Of a stretch of 64,000 nucleotides of DNA, positions 27,984 to 36,560 are shown piece by piece. The notes below the pieces were generated by a model. That model did no database searches and was not told the origin of the DNA. It saw only the letters and a program-made list of their open reading frames with translations. This stretch comes from Actinomycetales bacterium (GTDB taxonomy: Bacteria > Actinomycetota > Actinomycetes > Actinomycetales > Cellulomonadaceae): assembly GCA_020444245.1 (NCBI GenBank), contig JAHLLI010000004.1, positions 1 to 64,000 on the forward strand, written 5' to 3'. A program made the translations under genes and the position numbers. Numbering within the stretch: the stretch's first letter is position 1; every line of letters begins with the position of its first letter.

Positions 27984-28865
27984 CTACAGGTCGTTCGTGG
28001 CGAAGGTGTCGCACGCCGCCGGGTCGCCCTGGTCGTAGCCGACCAGGAACCAGCGCTGACGCTGGTCGCTCGAGCCGTGCGTCCAGGTGTCCTGGTTCAC
28101 GCCGATGCCCGCGGAGGCGTGGATGTGGTCGTCGCCGACGGCCTGCGCCGCGGACAGCGCGTCGGCCAGCTGTGCCTGGCTGATCGGCTCGAGGAACGGC
28201 ACCCCGGTGTCCGGATCGACGGTCGACGCGGCGTCGTGGGCCCACAGCCCCGCGTAGCAGTCGGCCTGGAGCTCGGTGCGCACCGAGTCCGAGCCCGCGC
28301 CCGCGCCGGTCCGGTTCGCGGCGTCCAGGACGCCCGTGACGTTCTGGATGTGGTGGCCGTACTCGTGCGCGACGACGTACTCCTGGGTCAGGGCCCCACC
28401 CTGCGCCCCGAAGCGCGTGGTCAGCGTGTCGAAGAACCCCAGGTCGAGGTAGATGGTCCGGTCCGGCGGGCAGTAGAACGGGCCGGTGGACCCCGAGGCC
28501 GTGCCGCATGCGGTCGGCCAGGTGCCGGAGAACTCCTGGACCTCGGGCAGCGGTAGCTGCCCCTGGTCGGCGAACACGCCGGTCCAGTAGGCGTCGAGGG
28601 ACTGCACGGTCGCGCTCAGCCGACAGGCCGGGTCGGTGTTGGCCTGCTCCGCGGTGCAGTCGCCGATGGTGTCGTTCTGCGCCTGGGCACCAGGGTCCGC
28701 CTGGGTGCCGAGCTGGTCGGCGACCTCGCCGTTCCCGGTGAGCTGGAGCAGGAGCACGATCACGAGCCCCACCAGCCCCAGCCCGCCGCCGACGGCCACA
28801 CCGCGCCCGCCGCGCCCGCTTCGCACACGGCCGCCCTCGAAGCTGCCACCCTCGCGGAAGGTCAT
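27984..28865 (-). CDS. ypfJ: neutral zinc metallopeptidase, YpfJ family
   Basis: The 293-residue protein has a Gly-rich cytosolic start, one transmembrane anchor (about 24-42) and an extracytoplasmic domain with the zinc motif HEYGH in VVAHEYGHHIQN and a downstream ligand glutamate in ELQADCYAGLWA. The family is a putative metallopeptidase group with no well-defined substrate. ATG 28865 lies inside the end of bioN, with hexamer TACGGT six bases upstream, so it may be separately transcribed and leaderless. Confidence 0.88.
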   Translation of the reverse strand: MTFREGGSFEGGRVRSGRGGRGVAVGGGLGLVGLVIVLLLQLTGNGEVADQLGTQADPGAQAQNDTIGDCTAEQANTDPACRLSATVQSLDAYWTGVFADQGQLPLPEVQEFSGTWPTACGTASGSTGPFYCPPDRTIYLDLGFFDTLTTRFGAQGGALTQEYVVAHEYGHHIQNVTGVLDAANRTGAGAGSDSVRTELQADCYAGLWAHDAASTVDPDTGVPFLEPISQAQLADALSAAQAVGDDHIHASAGIGVNQDTWTHGSSDQRQRWFLVGYDQGDPAACDTFATNDL

Positions 28866-29515
28866 GGCGCCACCGTAGGTCCTGGACCACCGCGGGCGGC
28901 AGCACCGTCCCCGATGCCGCGGGCGGCGAGCGCGTCTCCGGTGGTCTGGGCGCGGCCGACGGTGCGGATCGCCAGCGGGATGAGCAGGGCGCGGGGGTTG
29001 CGGTCCAGACCCCTCGCACGCGCGGCGTCGCGGGTCTGGCCGGCCAGGTCCGCCAGCGCGGGCATGGTGCGCAGCATCAGGGAGATCGCCAGCGCGACCG
29101 CGTCGGGGTCCACCCCGACCCGCCGCAGGGGCCGCAGCGCCCGGACCACCGCGTCGAGCAGCACGTCGGCCCGCGTGGTCACCGTCACGACCGTCGCGGC
29201 CAGGACGAGCGACACGAGGTCGGCGGCGACCTCGACGCCCACCTCCCAGCCCCGCTGCCAGGTCTGGTAGGCACCGACCAGCACCGCCGTCACCAGCACC
29301 GGCGCCAGGCCCCGCAGGGTCGAGCGCAGAGGAAGCCGCGCCACGGCCGCGAGCACGACGGTGGTCGCAAGCACCGCCAGCGCCGACCACGGCCCGCGCA
29401 GCACCACCAGTGCCACGCCCAGCGCCGCCAGGCCGCCCAGCCGCAACCACAGGGGCGACCGGTGCACGAGGGTCGCGCCGGGACGGTAGAGGCCCGCGGG
29501 ATCCAGCCAGCTCAT
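28862..29515 (-). CDS. bioN: ECF transporter transmembrane protein (EcfT/BioN)
   Basis: The 217-residue membrane protein has five to six helices and ends with the cytosolic coupling motifs of EcfT proteins (AARARGLDRNP and ALAARGIGD, both of the A-R-G type) that contact the ATPases. With BioY and the adjacent ATPase it forms a biotin importer. Its start overlaps the ATPase stop (ATGA). Confidence 0.88.
   Translation of the reverse strand: MSWLDPAGLYRPGATLVHRSPLWLRLGGLAALGVALVVLRGPWSALAVLATTVVLAAVARLPLRSTLRGLAPVLVTAVLVGAYQTWQRGWEVGVEVAADLVSLVLAATVVTVTTRADVLLDAVVRALRPLRRVGVDPDAVALAISLMLRTMPALADLAGQTRDAARARGLDRNPRALLIPLAIRTVGRAQTTGDALAARGIGDGAAARGGPGPTVAP
28872..28877 (-). promoter_or_regulatory. 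-10 hexamer TACGGT, leaderless ypfJ
   Basis: On the minus strand TACGGT is followed by GGCGCC and ATG 28865. The element is within the last codons of the bioN gene. Confidence 0.5.
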
Positions 29516-30207
29516 CGCGGTGCCATGAGGGCCTGGTAGGCGTCCACCGCGGCTGCGGCCGGACCGTCGTGCACCACGCGACCCTCGTCGACGACGAGCA
29601 CCCGGTCGGCCCGCCGGGCGGCGTCCAGGTCGTGGGTCACCAGCAGCAGCTGGGCGTCAACCCCGTCGAGCAGCGCGTCGACCAGGCGGCGCCAGCGCAG
29701 GTCGAGGAGCGTCGTGGGTTCGTCGCACACGAGCACCCGCGGCTCGGTGGCCAGCACGCCCGCGAGCGCAAGGAGCTGCTTCTGGCCGCCGGACAGGGCG
29801 TGCACCGGGGTGGTCGCGTGCTCACCCAGCCCGATGCGCTCGAGCCACGCGCGTGCGGTGGCATCGCGCTGTGCGGCGCCCGGGACACTGCGGCGCAGGG
29901 AGAGCGCCACGTCCTCGACCGCCGTCGGCATGACGAGCTGGGCGTCCGGGTCGGTGAACACGAACCCGACGGCGGCCCGCACCTGCGCGCCGTGCTGCGC
30001 GACGTCCAGGCCCAGGGTCCGCACGCGTCCGGTGGTCGCCGGGCGCAGCCCGTTGACCAGCCGGGCGAGCGTCGACTTCCCCGAGCCGTTCGCCCCGATA
30101 ACCGCGACGCGCCGCTCGATCAGCGTGAGCGTGGTCGGGTGCAGGAGGACGCGGGGCTCGCCACGCGCCGTGGTGACCGTAACGCCCGCGCCGTCCAGCT
30201 CGATCAC
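29512..30207 (-). CDS. bioM: ECF transporter ATPase (BioM)
   Basis: The 231-residue ATPase has Walker A GANGSGKST (about 36-44), signature LSGGQKQLLALAGVL and Walker B VLVCDEPTTLLD. Only one ATPase gene is present, as in the BioMNY type where the ATPase works as a homodimer. GTG 30207 begins 13 bases after bioY. Biotin as substrate is inferred from bioY. Confidence 0.88.
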   Translation of the reverse strand: MIELDGAGVTVTTARGEPRVLLHPTTLTLIERRVAVIGANGSGKSTLARLVNGLRPATTGRVRTLGLDVAQHGAQVRAAVGFVFTDPDAQLVMPTAVEDVALSLRRSVPGAAQRDATARAWLERIGLGEHATTPVHALSGGQKQLLALAGVLATEPRVLVCDEPTTLLDLRWRRLVDALLDGVDAQLLLVTHDLDAARRADRVLVVDEGRVVHDGPAAAAVDAYQALMAPR

Positions 30208-30220
30208 GCGAGCCTCGCCG

Positions 30221-30817
30221 TCACCCTCGGATCAGGCCGGGGTAGGCGCGGTGCACGGCCGCGGCGACGATCACGACCACGGCCAGCTTGATCGCGTCGA
30301 ACGGCAGGAAGACCACGTTGAGGGCGAGCGCCTCGACCAGGCTCACCCCGATCCGCGCGGCCAGCACCGGGACGCCGATCGCGTAGATCACCGCGGTCCC
30401 GGCGAGCCCGCCGAGCGTCAGGCGCACCACCTGCGGGACGAGTGCGCCCGAGCCGCGCTCGACCACCAGGCCGACCACCCATGCGGCCAGTGGGAACGCG
30501 AGAAGGTAGCCGACCGAGGGCTTGGCGAACGTCGCCAGACCGCCCGTGCCCTCGGCGAACACCGGCAGGCCGGCGAAGCCGACCAGGAGGTACAGCAGCA
30601 CGGCGAAGGCGCCGCGCCTGGACCCGAGCACGGCACCGACCAGCAGGACGCCGAACGTCTGCAGCGTGATCGGCACACCGCTGGTGCCCACCGGGATCGC
30701 CAGCAGCGAGCACACCGCGACGAGCGCCGCACCGGTGCCCACCAGGGCGATGTCGGTCGCCGCGGCGCGGCGCGCCGGCACGGCGCCGGGGACGTCGGGG
30801 ATCGCGTCTTGGGTCAC
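30221..30817 (-). CDS. bioY: biotin transporter S component BioY
   Basis: The 198-residue protein has six hydrophobic helices and BioY hallmarks such as VPITLQTFGVLLVGAVLGSRRGA and GGLATFAKPSVGYLLAFP (here shown in parts: VPITLQTFGVLLVGA and PSVGYLLAFPLAAWVVG). It binds biotin with high affinity and docks on the BioMN module. GTG 30817 has GGGAGGA seven bases upstream. I find no clear biotin-regulator palindrome in the short divergent region before the ABC-F gene. Confidence 0.93.
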   Translation of the reverse strand: MTQDAIPDVPGAVPARRAAATDIALVGTGAALVAVCSLLAIPVGTSGVPITLQTFGVLLVGAVLGSRRGAFAVLLYLLVGFAGLPVFAEGTGGLATFAKPSVGYLLAFPLAAWVVGLVVERGSGALVPQVVRLTLGGLAGTAVIYAIGVPVLAARIGVSLVEALALNVVFLPFDAIKLAVVVIVAAAVHRAYPGLIRG

Positions 30818-30900
30818 AGGTCCTCCCGCAGGGATTTCGGCTGGCCCGCGCTCGCTCCGGCATGGCAGCCTCGACGGGTCCCCGTGAGGCTAGCCGGTCG

Positions 30901-30906
30901 TAGGAT
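30901..30906 (+). promoter_or_regulatory. -10 hexamer TAGGAT, ABC-F gene
   Basis: TAGGAT lies 57 bases before GTG 30963, so this message has a leader of about 50 bases with a good ribosome site, unlike the leaderless genes elsewhere in the window. Confidence 0.45.
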
Positions 30907-30962
30907 GAGCGTCGCCTGTGCCGGGCGACAGAACGCCAGCATGCCGCTCGGAGGAAACCTCA

Positions 30963-32561
30963 GTGATCAGTGCCCACGACGTGGAGCTGCGGGTCGGCGC
31001 CCGCGTGCTCCTGCACCCGTCGACGTTCCGGGTCGCTGCGGGGGAGCGGATCGGTCTGGTGGGCCGCAACGGTGCCGGCAAGACCACGCTGACCAAGGCC
31101 CTCGCCGGCGAAGGACAGGTCACGGGCGGGCGCGTGGTGCGCTCGGGTGACGTCGGCTACCTGCCCCAGGACCCGCGCACCGGCGATCTCCAGGTGCGTG
31201 CCCTGGACCGGATCCTGTCGGTGCGCGGGCTGGACGACATCGTGCGCCGCATGCGCGACACCGAGGGCGAGATGGCCTCGGCCGACGACGAGACGCGCGA
31301 CCGCGCCCTGGAGCGCTACCCGCGGCTCGAGGCGAGGTTCACCGCCGCCGGCGGGTACGCGGCGGAGAGCGAGGCGGGGCGGATCGCCGCGAACCTCGGG
31401 CTGCCCGAACGAGTCCTCGGCCAGTCGCTGGCCACGCTCTCCGGCGGGCAGCGCCGCCGCGTCGAGCTGGCCAGGATCCTGTTCTCCGGAGCCCAGACCC
31501 TGCTGCTCGACGAGCCGACCAACCACCTGGACGCCGACTCGATCGCGTGGCTCCGGGACTTCCTCGCGGTGTACCCGGGTGGGCTGCTGGTGATCAGCCA
31601 CGACGTGGGCCTGGTGCGCACCGTGGTGAACAAGGTGTTCCACCTGGACGCCAACCGCGCCGAGCTGGACCAGTACAACCTCGGCTGGGACGCCTACCTC
31701 GCCCAGCGGGAGACCGACGAGCGCCGTCGCAAGCGCGAGCGCGCCAACGCCGAGAAGAAGGCCGCCGCGCTCATGGCGCAGGCCGACCGGATGCGCGCGA
31801 AGGCGACGAAGGCCGTCGCCGCCCAGAACATGGCCAGACGCGCCGAGCGGCTGCTGTCCGGGCTGGAGGCCACCCGGGCCAGCGACAAGGTCGCGCACCT
31901 GCGCTTCCCGGAGCCGGCGCCGTGCGGGCGGACCCCGCTGACCGCGACCGGGCTGAGCAAGTCCTACGGCTCGCTCGAGGTGTTCACCGACGTCGACCTC
32001 GCGGTGGACCGTGGCAGCCGGGTCGTGGTGCTGGGCCTCAACGGTGCGGGCAAGACCACCCTGCTGCGCCTGCTGGCCGGCGTCGAGCAGCCGGACACCG
32101 GCGTCGTGGAGGCGGGCCACGGGCTCAAGCTCGGCTACTACGCCCAGGAGCACGAGACCCTCGACACGTCGGTCACCGTGGTGGAGAACCTCCGGCACGC
32201 GGCGCCCGACCTCTCCGACACCGAGGTGCGGTCCGTGCTGGGCTCGTTCCTGTTCTCCGGGGACGACGCGGACAAGCCGACGGCCGTGCTGTCGGGCGGG
32301 GAGAAGACCCGGCTGGCGCTCGCGGTGCTGGTGGTGTCCGCCGCCAACGTGCTCCTCCTGGACGAGCCGACCAACAACCTCGACCCGGCGAGCCGCGCCG
32401 AGGTGCTCTCCGCGCTGCACCGCTACTCCGGCGCGGTCGTCATGGTCACCCACGACGAGGGCGCCGTGGAGGCGCTCGCGCCCGAACGAGTGGTGCTCCT
32501 GCCCGATGGGGACGAAGATCTGTGGAACGAGGACTACGCGGACCTGGTCGCGCTCGCGTGA
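30963..32561 (+). CDS. ABC-F family ATPase
   Basis: The 532-residue soluble protein has two ABC domains and no membrane segment. Walker A motifs are GRNGAGKTT and GLNGAGKTT, signatures LSGGQRRRVELARIL and LSGGEKTRLALAVLV, Walker B motifs TLLLDEPTNHLD and VLLLDEPTNNLD; the basic inter-domain linker (about 245-300) is rich in Arg/Lys/Ala. ABC-F proteins act on the ribosome E site in translation regulation or antibiotic protection. GTG 30963 has GGAGGA seven bases upstream. The subfamily cannot be fixed by eye. Confidence 0.92.
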   Translation: MISAHDVELRVGARVLLHPSTFRVAAGERIGLVGRNGAGKTTLTKALAGEGQVTGGRVVRSGDVGYLPQDPRTGDLQVRALDRILSVRGLDDIVRRMRDTEGEMASADDETRDRALERYPRLEARFTAAGGYAAESEAGRIAANLGLPERVLGQSLATLSGGQRRRVELARILFSGAQTLLLDEPTNHLDADSIAWLRDFLAVYPGGLLVISHDVGLVRTVVNKVFHLDANRAELDQYNLGWDAYLAQRETDERRRKRERANAEKKAAALMAQADRMRAKATKAVAAQNMARRAERLLSGLEATRASDKVAHLRFPEPAPCGRTPLTATGLSKSYGSLEVFTDVDLAVDRGSRVVVLGLNGAGKTTLLRLLAGVEQPDTGVVEAGHGLKLGYYAQEHETLDTSVTVVENLRHAAPDLSDTEVRSVLGSFLFSGDDADKPTAVLSGGEKTRLALAVLVVSAANVLLLDEPTNNLDPASRAEVLSALHRYSGAVVMVTHDEGAVEALAPERVVLLPDGDEDLWNEDYADLVALA

Positions 32562-32617
32562 CCCGCGTGGTCTCCAGGGCTGTCGCCCTGGCACACCTCA
32601 GGGCCAGGAGGAACCAG

Positions 32618-32863
32618 ATGAGCTCGAAGCTCCCCAAGGGATCCCGGATCACCGGTGGCAGCCGGAGCGACCTGGCCGGCACGCTGGTCGAACGCTACGG
32701 GCGCGGTGAGTCGATCCGTTCGATCGCCGACGACATCGGGCGCTCCTACGGCTTCGTGCACGGCCTGCTCGTGGAGTCCGGCGTGGCGATGCGCAGCCGT
32801 GGCGGAGCCACGCGCGGTGCGGCTGCCGAGGCCCGTCGCGCGGCCCTGCGCGGCGAGGGCTGA
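32618..32863 (+). CDS. small helix-turn-helix protein
   Basis: The 81-residue basic protein has a helix-turn-helix (about 21-50: LVERYGRGESIRSIADDIG then SYGFVHGLLVESG) and an Arg/Ala-rich tail. Close relatives are a conserved actinobacterial family without a settled function. ATG 32618 has AGGAGG with a five-base gap, and it follows the ABC-F gene by 56 bases. It likely binds DNA, but its targets are unknown. Confidence 0.85.
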   Translation: MSSKLPKGSRITGGSRSDLAGTLVERYGRGESIRSIADDIGRSYGFVHGLLVESGVAMRSRGGATRGAAAEARRAALRGEG

Positions 32864-32882
32864 GCCGGGCGGGGACCGCGGG

Positions 32883-32899
32883 CCGGCCGGCAACCGGCC
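32883..32899. terminator. short GC hairpin between convergent genes
   Basis: GGCCGG and CCGGCC pair around a three-base CAA loop between the small HTH gene and the convergent SURF1 gene. The stem is six base pairs and no T-run follows, so a terminator role is only possible. Confidence 0.35.
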
Positions 32900-33733
32900 T
32901 CAGGGCCGGGTCGACCGGGCGGCCGTCTCCTGGGCGTCCAGGAGCGCGTCCTCTTCCTGCTCGGCCGTCGGCCGACGGCGGGCGGGTCGCGGCGACGGTG
33001 CCGTGGCGCCCTCGCGTCGCAGCAGGACGACGGCGCCGATCAGCGCACCGGTGGCGAACACCCACCACTGGAAGGCGTACGACAGGTGGGGTCCGAGGTC
33101 GGTGCTGGGCAGCGCGAGCGGGGCGAGCCCGGCGGGTGCCGCGCCGTCCTCGGTGACCGCCTGGGCGTAGCCGGTCAGGGCCGGCTGGGTCCACGGGGCC
33201 GCCGCGGCCGCGCGGGCCGCGGACGTCTCGATCACCTGGACCTGCCCGGTCGGCGCGTCGCGGTCGGTGGGCCGCTCGGACACCCTGAGCCGTGCGACGA
33301 GCTCGACCGTGCCCTGCGGCGGTGCCGGCACATCGGGCACCGCGGTCGCCGCGCCGGCGGCCGGCAGGAAGCCGCGGTCCACCAGGAGCACGGTCCCGGA
33401 CTGCTCGCCGGATCCGACCAGGAACGGGGCCAGCACGTGGTAGCCGCTCACCCCGTTGACCGGGCGGTTGCGCAGCAGGACCGTGGCGTCCGGTAGGTAC
33501 TGACCGGTCGCGGTGACGCGCTGCCACTCCTGGCCGGCGGCGACGGTGGTGCCGCCGGCCATGGCCTTCTCGAGCGGGACGGGTGGTGCGTCGTAGTTCG
33601 AGGTGACCACGGCGATCGCGGCGCTGCGCGCCAGGTGCCGGTGCCACTGCCACAGCCCGAGCATCACGCACGCGGCCGAGACGAGGCTCGCGACGGCCAT
33701 CGTCGCGATCGCGCGCCGCAGCCGCTCGCTCAC
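32900..33733 (-). CDS. SURF1-family cytochrome oxidase assembly protein
   Basis: The 277-residue protein has the SURF1 layout: an N-terminal transmembrane helix (about 8-28), an extracytoplasmic domain with the conserved GxYLP-type segment (VTATGQYLPDATVLLRNRP and GYHVLAPFL) and a second helix near 225-245 followed by a charged tail. SURF1 helps heme A insertion into subunit I of aa3-type oxidase, which fits the presence of ctaA elsewhere in the window. GTG 33733 overlaps the upstream small gene (GTGA). Confidence 0.9.
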   Translation of the reverse strand: MSERLRRAIATMAVASLVSAACVMLGLWQWHRHLARSAAIAVVTSNYDAPPVPLEKAMAGGTTVAAGQEWQRVTATGQYLPDATVLLRNRPVNGVSGYHVLAPFLVGSGEQSGTVLLVDRGFLPAAGAATAVPDVPAPPQGTVELVARLRVSERPTDRDAPTGQVQVIETSAARAAAAAPWTQPALTGYAQAVTEDGAAPAGLAPLALPSTDLGPHLSYAFQWWVFATGALIGAVVLLRREGATAPSPRPARRRPTAEQEEDALLDAQETAARSTRP

Positions 33734-33951
33734 CCGTCGTCCTCGGTGAGGTCACCGACCGGGATCGTGTCGCGCCAGAACTCGCGCGTGTCCAGGTGGC
33801 GCTCGAGGTGGGGACGGTGGTCGTCGCAGGCCAGCCAGACCTTGCGGCGCTCCGGGGCGTGGATCCGCGGGTTGTTCCAGCGCACCGCCCATGTCGCCGG
33901 TGCGCGGCAGCCCTTGGCGCTGCACACCAGCTCGGCGGCGGGTTCACTCAC
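33730..33951 (-). CDS. small Cys/His-containing conserved protein
   Basis: The 73-residue protein has cysteines in LVCSAKGC and a C-x2-H pair in WLACDDHR, a pattern like a small zinc ribbon, with a conserved WAVRWNNPRIH stretch. Homologues accompany SURF1 and DUF3099 genes in actinobacteria and are uncharacterised. GTG 33951 overlaps the end of the DUF3099 gene by eight bases, and its own stop overlaps SURF1. Confidence 0.8.
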   Translation of the reverse strand: MSEPAAELVCSAKGCRAPATWAVRWNNPRIHAPERRKVWLACDDHRPHLERHLDTREFWRDTIPVGDLTEDDG

Positions 33952-34258
33952 GGTCGTCCTCCTGGCGCGCGGGGCCCTCGATGTGGTGCGGCTCGATGAA
34001 GGTACCGGGGTCCTCGCCGCGGCTGCGCCCGGCGTTGGCGAGCACCACCGCGACGTAGGGCAGCACCACCGCCCCGACGGCGAGCAGCCACCGGGTCCAG
34101 TTGTCCACCACCACCGCGCCGATGAAGCACGCGACGCGCAGGCCCATCTGGATGAGGTACCGGTGCGTGCGGCGCGAGAGGTCGTCGCTCAGCGACTCGC
34201 GCGCGGAGGTGATCCGGGGCACCTCGGGCGCGCCCCGTCCGCCCTCGGATCGTCGCAC
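33944..34258 (-). CDS. DUF3099 membrane protein
   Basis: The 104-residue protein has two transmembrane helices (about 38-56 and 60-78) preceded by the DUF3099 signature segment PRITSARESLSDDLSRRTHR. The family is restricted to actinobacteria and has no known function. GTG 34258 follows hexamer TAGCCT with six bases between, so the three-gene unit ending in SURF1 probably begins as a leaderless message here. Confidence 0.85.
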   Translation of the reverse strand: MRRSEGGRGAPEVPRITSARESLSDDLSRRTHRYLIQMGLRVACFIGAVVVDNWTRWLLAVGAVVLPYVAVVLANAGRSRGEDPGTFIEPHHIEGPARQEDDRE

Positions 34259-34264
34259 CGGCTC

Positions 34265-34270
34265 AGGCTA
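34265..34270 (-). promoter_or_regulatory. -10 hexamer TAGCCT, leaderless DUF3099-SURF1 unit
   Basis: On the minus strand TAGCCT, then GAGCCG, then GTG 34258. This spacing implies transcription starting at the start codon. Confidence 0.55.
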
Positions 34271-34271
34271 G

Positions 34272-35120
<849 letters not shown>

Positions 35121-35146
35121 CACTTAGCCGCGCGGCGCGGTGCCTG

Positions 35147-35152
35147 TACGGT
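35147..35152 (+). promoter_or_regulatory. possible -10 hexamer TACGGT before fabI
   Basis: TACGGT lies 33 bases before GTG 35186 in the fabG-fabI gap, so fabI may have its own promoter with a short leader carrying AAAGGA. Confidence 0.4.
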
Positions 35153-35185
35153 CGGTCCGGACGGATGAAGGTGAAAGGAAGCGAC

Positions 35186-35953
35186 GTGGCTCTGCTCGAC
35201 GGCAAGAAGGTGCTGGTCACCGGGGTCCTGACCGAAGGCTCGATCGCCTTCCACGTGGCGCGGCTGGCGCAGCTCGAGGGCGCCGAGGTGGTGCTCACGT
35301 CGTTCGGCCGGCAGGCCCGGCTCACGGCGGCGATCGCCAAGCGTCTGCCCACCGAGGTGCCGGTGGTCCAGCTCGACGTCACGGACGACGCCGACCTGGC
35401 CGCGCTGGCCGAGCGGCTGGGAGAGCACGTCTCCCACCTGGACGGCGTCGTGCACTCGATCGGCTTCGCCCCGCAGTCGGTGCTGGGCGGGAACTTCCTG
35501 GCCGGCGAGTGGCCCGACGTGGCGACGGCGTTGCAGGTGTCCGCCTACTCGCTCAAGTCGCTCGCGGTCGCGACCCGGCCGCTGCTGCGACCCGGCAGCT
35601 CGATCGTCGGGCTGACGTTCGACGCGTCGTTCGCGTGGCCGGTGTACGACTGGATGGGGGTGGCCAAGGCGGCCTTCGAGTCGACCGCGCGGTACCTCGC
35701 CCGGGACCTGGGGCCGGAGGGTGTGCGGGTCAACCTGGTCTCGGCCGGGCCGATCCGCACCACCGCCGCCAAGTCCATCCCCGGTTTCGAGGCGATGGAG
35801 AGCGGCTGGCCGGCGCGTGCGCCGCTCGGGTGGGACGTCACCGACCCCGTGCCCACCGCCAAGGCCGTCGCGGCCCTGCTCTCCGACTGGTTCCCCGCCA
35901 CCACGGCGGAGATCGTCCACGTGGACGGCGGGGTCCACGCGATGGGGCAGTGA
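35186..35953 (+). CDS. fabI: enoyl-ACP reductase FabI/InhA type
   Basis: The 255-residue NADH-dependent enzyme catalyses the last step of each fatty-acid elongation cycle. Typical features are VLVTGVLTEGSIAFHVA, HSIGFAPQ and the Tyr-x6-Lys motif YDWMGVAK. GTG 35186 has AAAGGA seven bases upstream; an upstream in-frame ATG at 35165 would add seven residues and has no ribosome site. Enzymes of this family are the target of isoniazid and triclosan. Confidence 0.95.
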   Translation: MALLDGKKVLVTGVLTEGSIAFHVARLAQLEGAEVVLTSFGRQARLTAAIAKRLPTEVPVVQLDVTDDADLAALAERLGEHVSHLDGVVHSIGFAPQSVLGGNFLAGEWPDVATALQVSAYSLKSLAVATRPLLRPGSSIVGLTFDASFAWPVYDWMGVAKAAFESTARYLARDLGPEGVRVNLVSAGPIRTTAAKSIPGFEAMESGWPARAPLGWDVTDPVPTAKAVAALLSDWFPATTAEIVHVDGGVHAMGQ

Positions 35954-35960
35954 GGCGACC

Positions 35961-36491
35961 GTGACCGCGTCCCGCCCCGGCGGCCGACGCCTCGTCCTGC
36001 TGCGGCACGCGAAGGCCGAACCGGGTGGCAACGTCCCCGACCAGCTGCGTCCCCTCGCGATGACCGGCCGGCGCCAGTGCGTGGACGTCGGCGTCCGCCT
36101 GGCGACCGGTGGCCTGGTCCCCGAGCACGTGCTGGTCTCCTCGGCGGTGCGGACCCGCCAGACCTGGGACCTGGTGCGGCAGTCGCTCGGCGACGTGCCC
36201 GAACCCGAGGTGGTCGTCACCGACGAGCTGTACGACGCCGGGCCACGTGACGTGATGGCGTTGCTGCACGGGATCGACGAGCGCGTCGCCACCGTGCTCG
36301 TGGTGGGGCACGAGCCCACGATGTCCGTCGCCGCGGCGCTGCTCGCCGACCCGACGCCGCCGGTCGGGGACCTCGGCCAGCTCCACGCGGGGCTGCCCAC
36401 CGCCGGCTACGCCGTGCTCGAGCTCTCCGACTGGGCCGGCGTGGCCCGCTCGGCCCTGCGCCTGCTCGAGGTCGTCCGGCCGCCGCGCTGA
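35961..36491 (+). CDS. SixA-like histidine phosphatase
   Basis: The 176-residue protein belongs to the histidine phosphatase superfamily: RHG-type motif LLRHAKAE near residue 15, a conserved arginine in SSAVRTRQTW, and the second histidine in VVGHEPTMS. SixA proteins dephosphorylate histidine phosphotransfer domains, but the substrate here is not evident. GTG 35961 follows fabI by seven bases. Confidence 0.88.
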   Translation: MTASRPGGRRLVLLRHAKAEPGGNVPDQLRPLAMTGRRQCVDVGVRLATGGLVPEHVLVSSAVRTRQTWDLVRQSLGDVPEPEVVVTDELYDAGPRDVMALLHGIDERVATVLVVGHEPTMSVAAALLADPTPPVGDLGQLHAGLPTAGYAVLELSDWAGVARSALRLLEVVRPPR

Positions 36492-36547
36492 GCGGCACCC
36501 CCATGCCGAAGGACGGAACACCCGTCCATGCCCGACCGGCGCCGTGG

Positions 36548-36553
36548 CAGAGT
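36548..36553 (+). promoter_or_regulatory. -10 hexamer CAGAGT, leaderless DUF1015 gene
   Basis: CAGAGT, then GCGGGAC, then GTG 36561. The surrounding 18 bases are nearly identical to the start of the rRNA methyltransferase gene at 56596-56613. Confidence 0.5.
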
Positions 36554-36560
36554 GCGGGAC

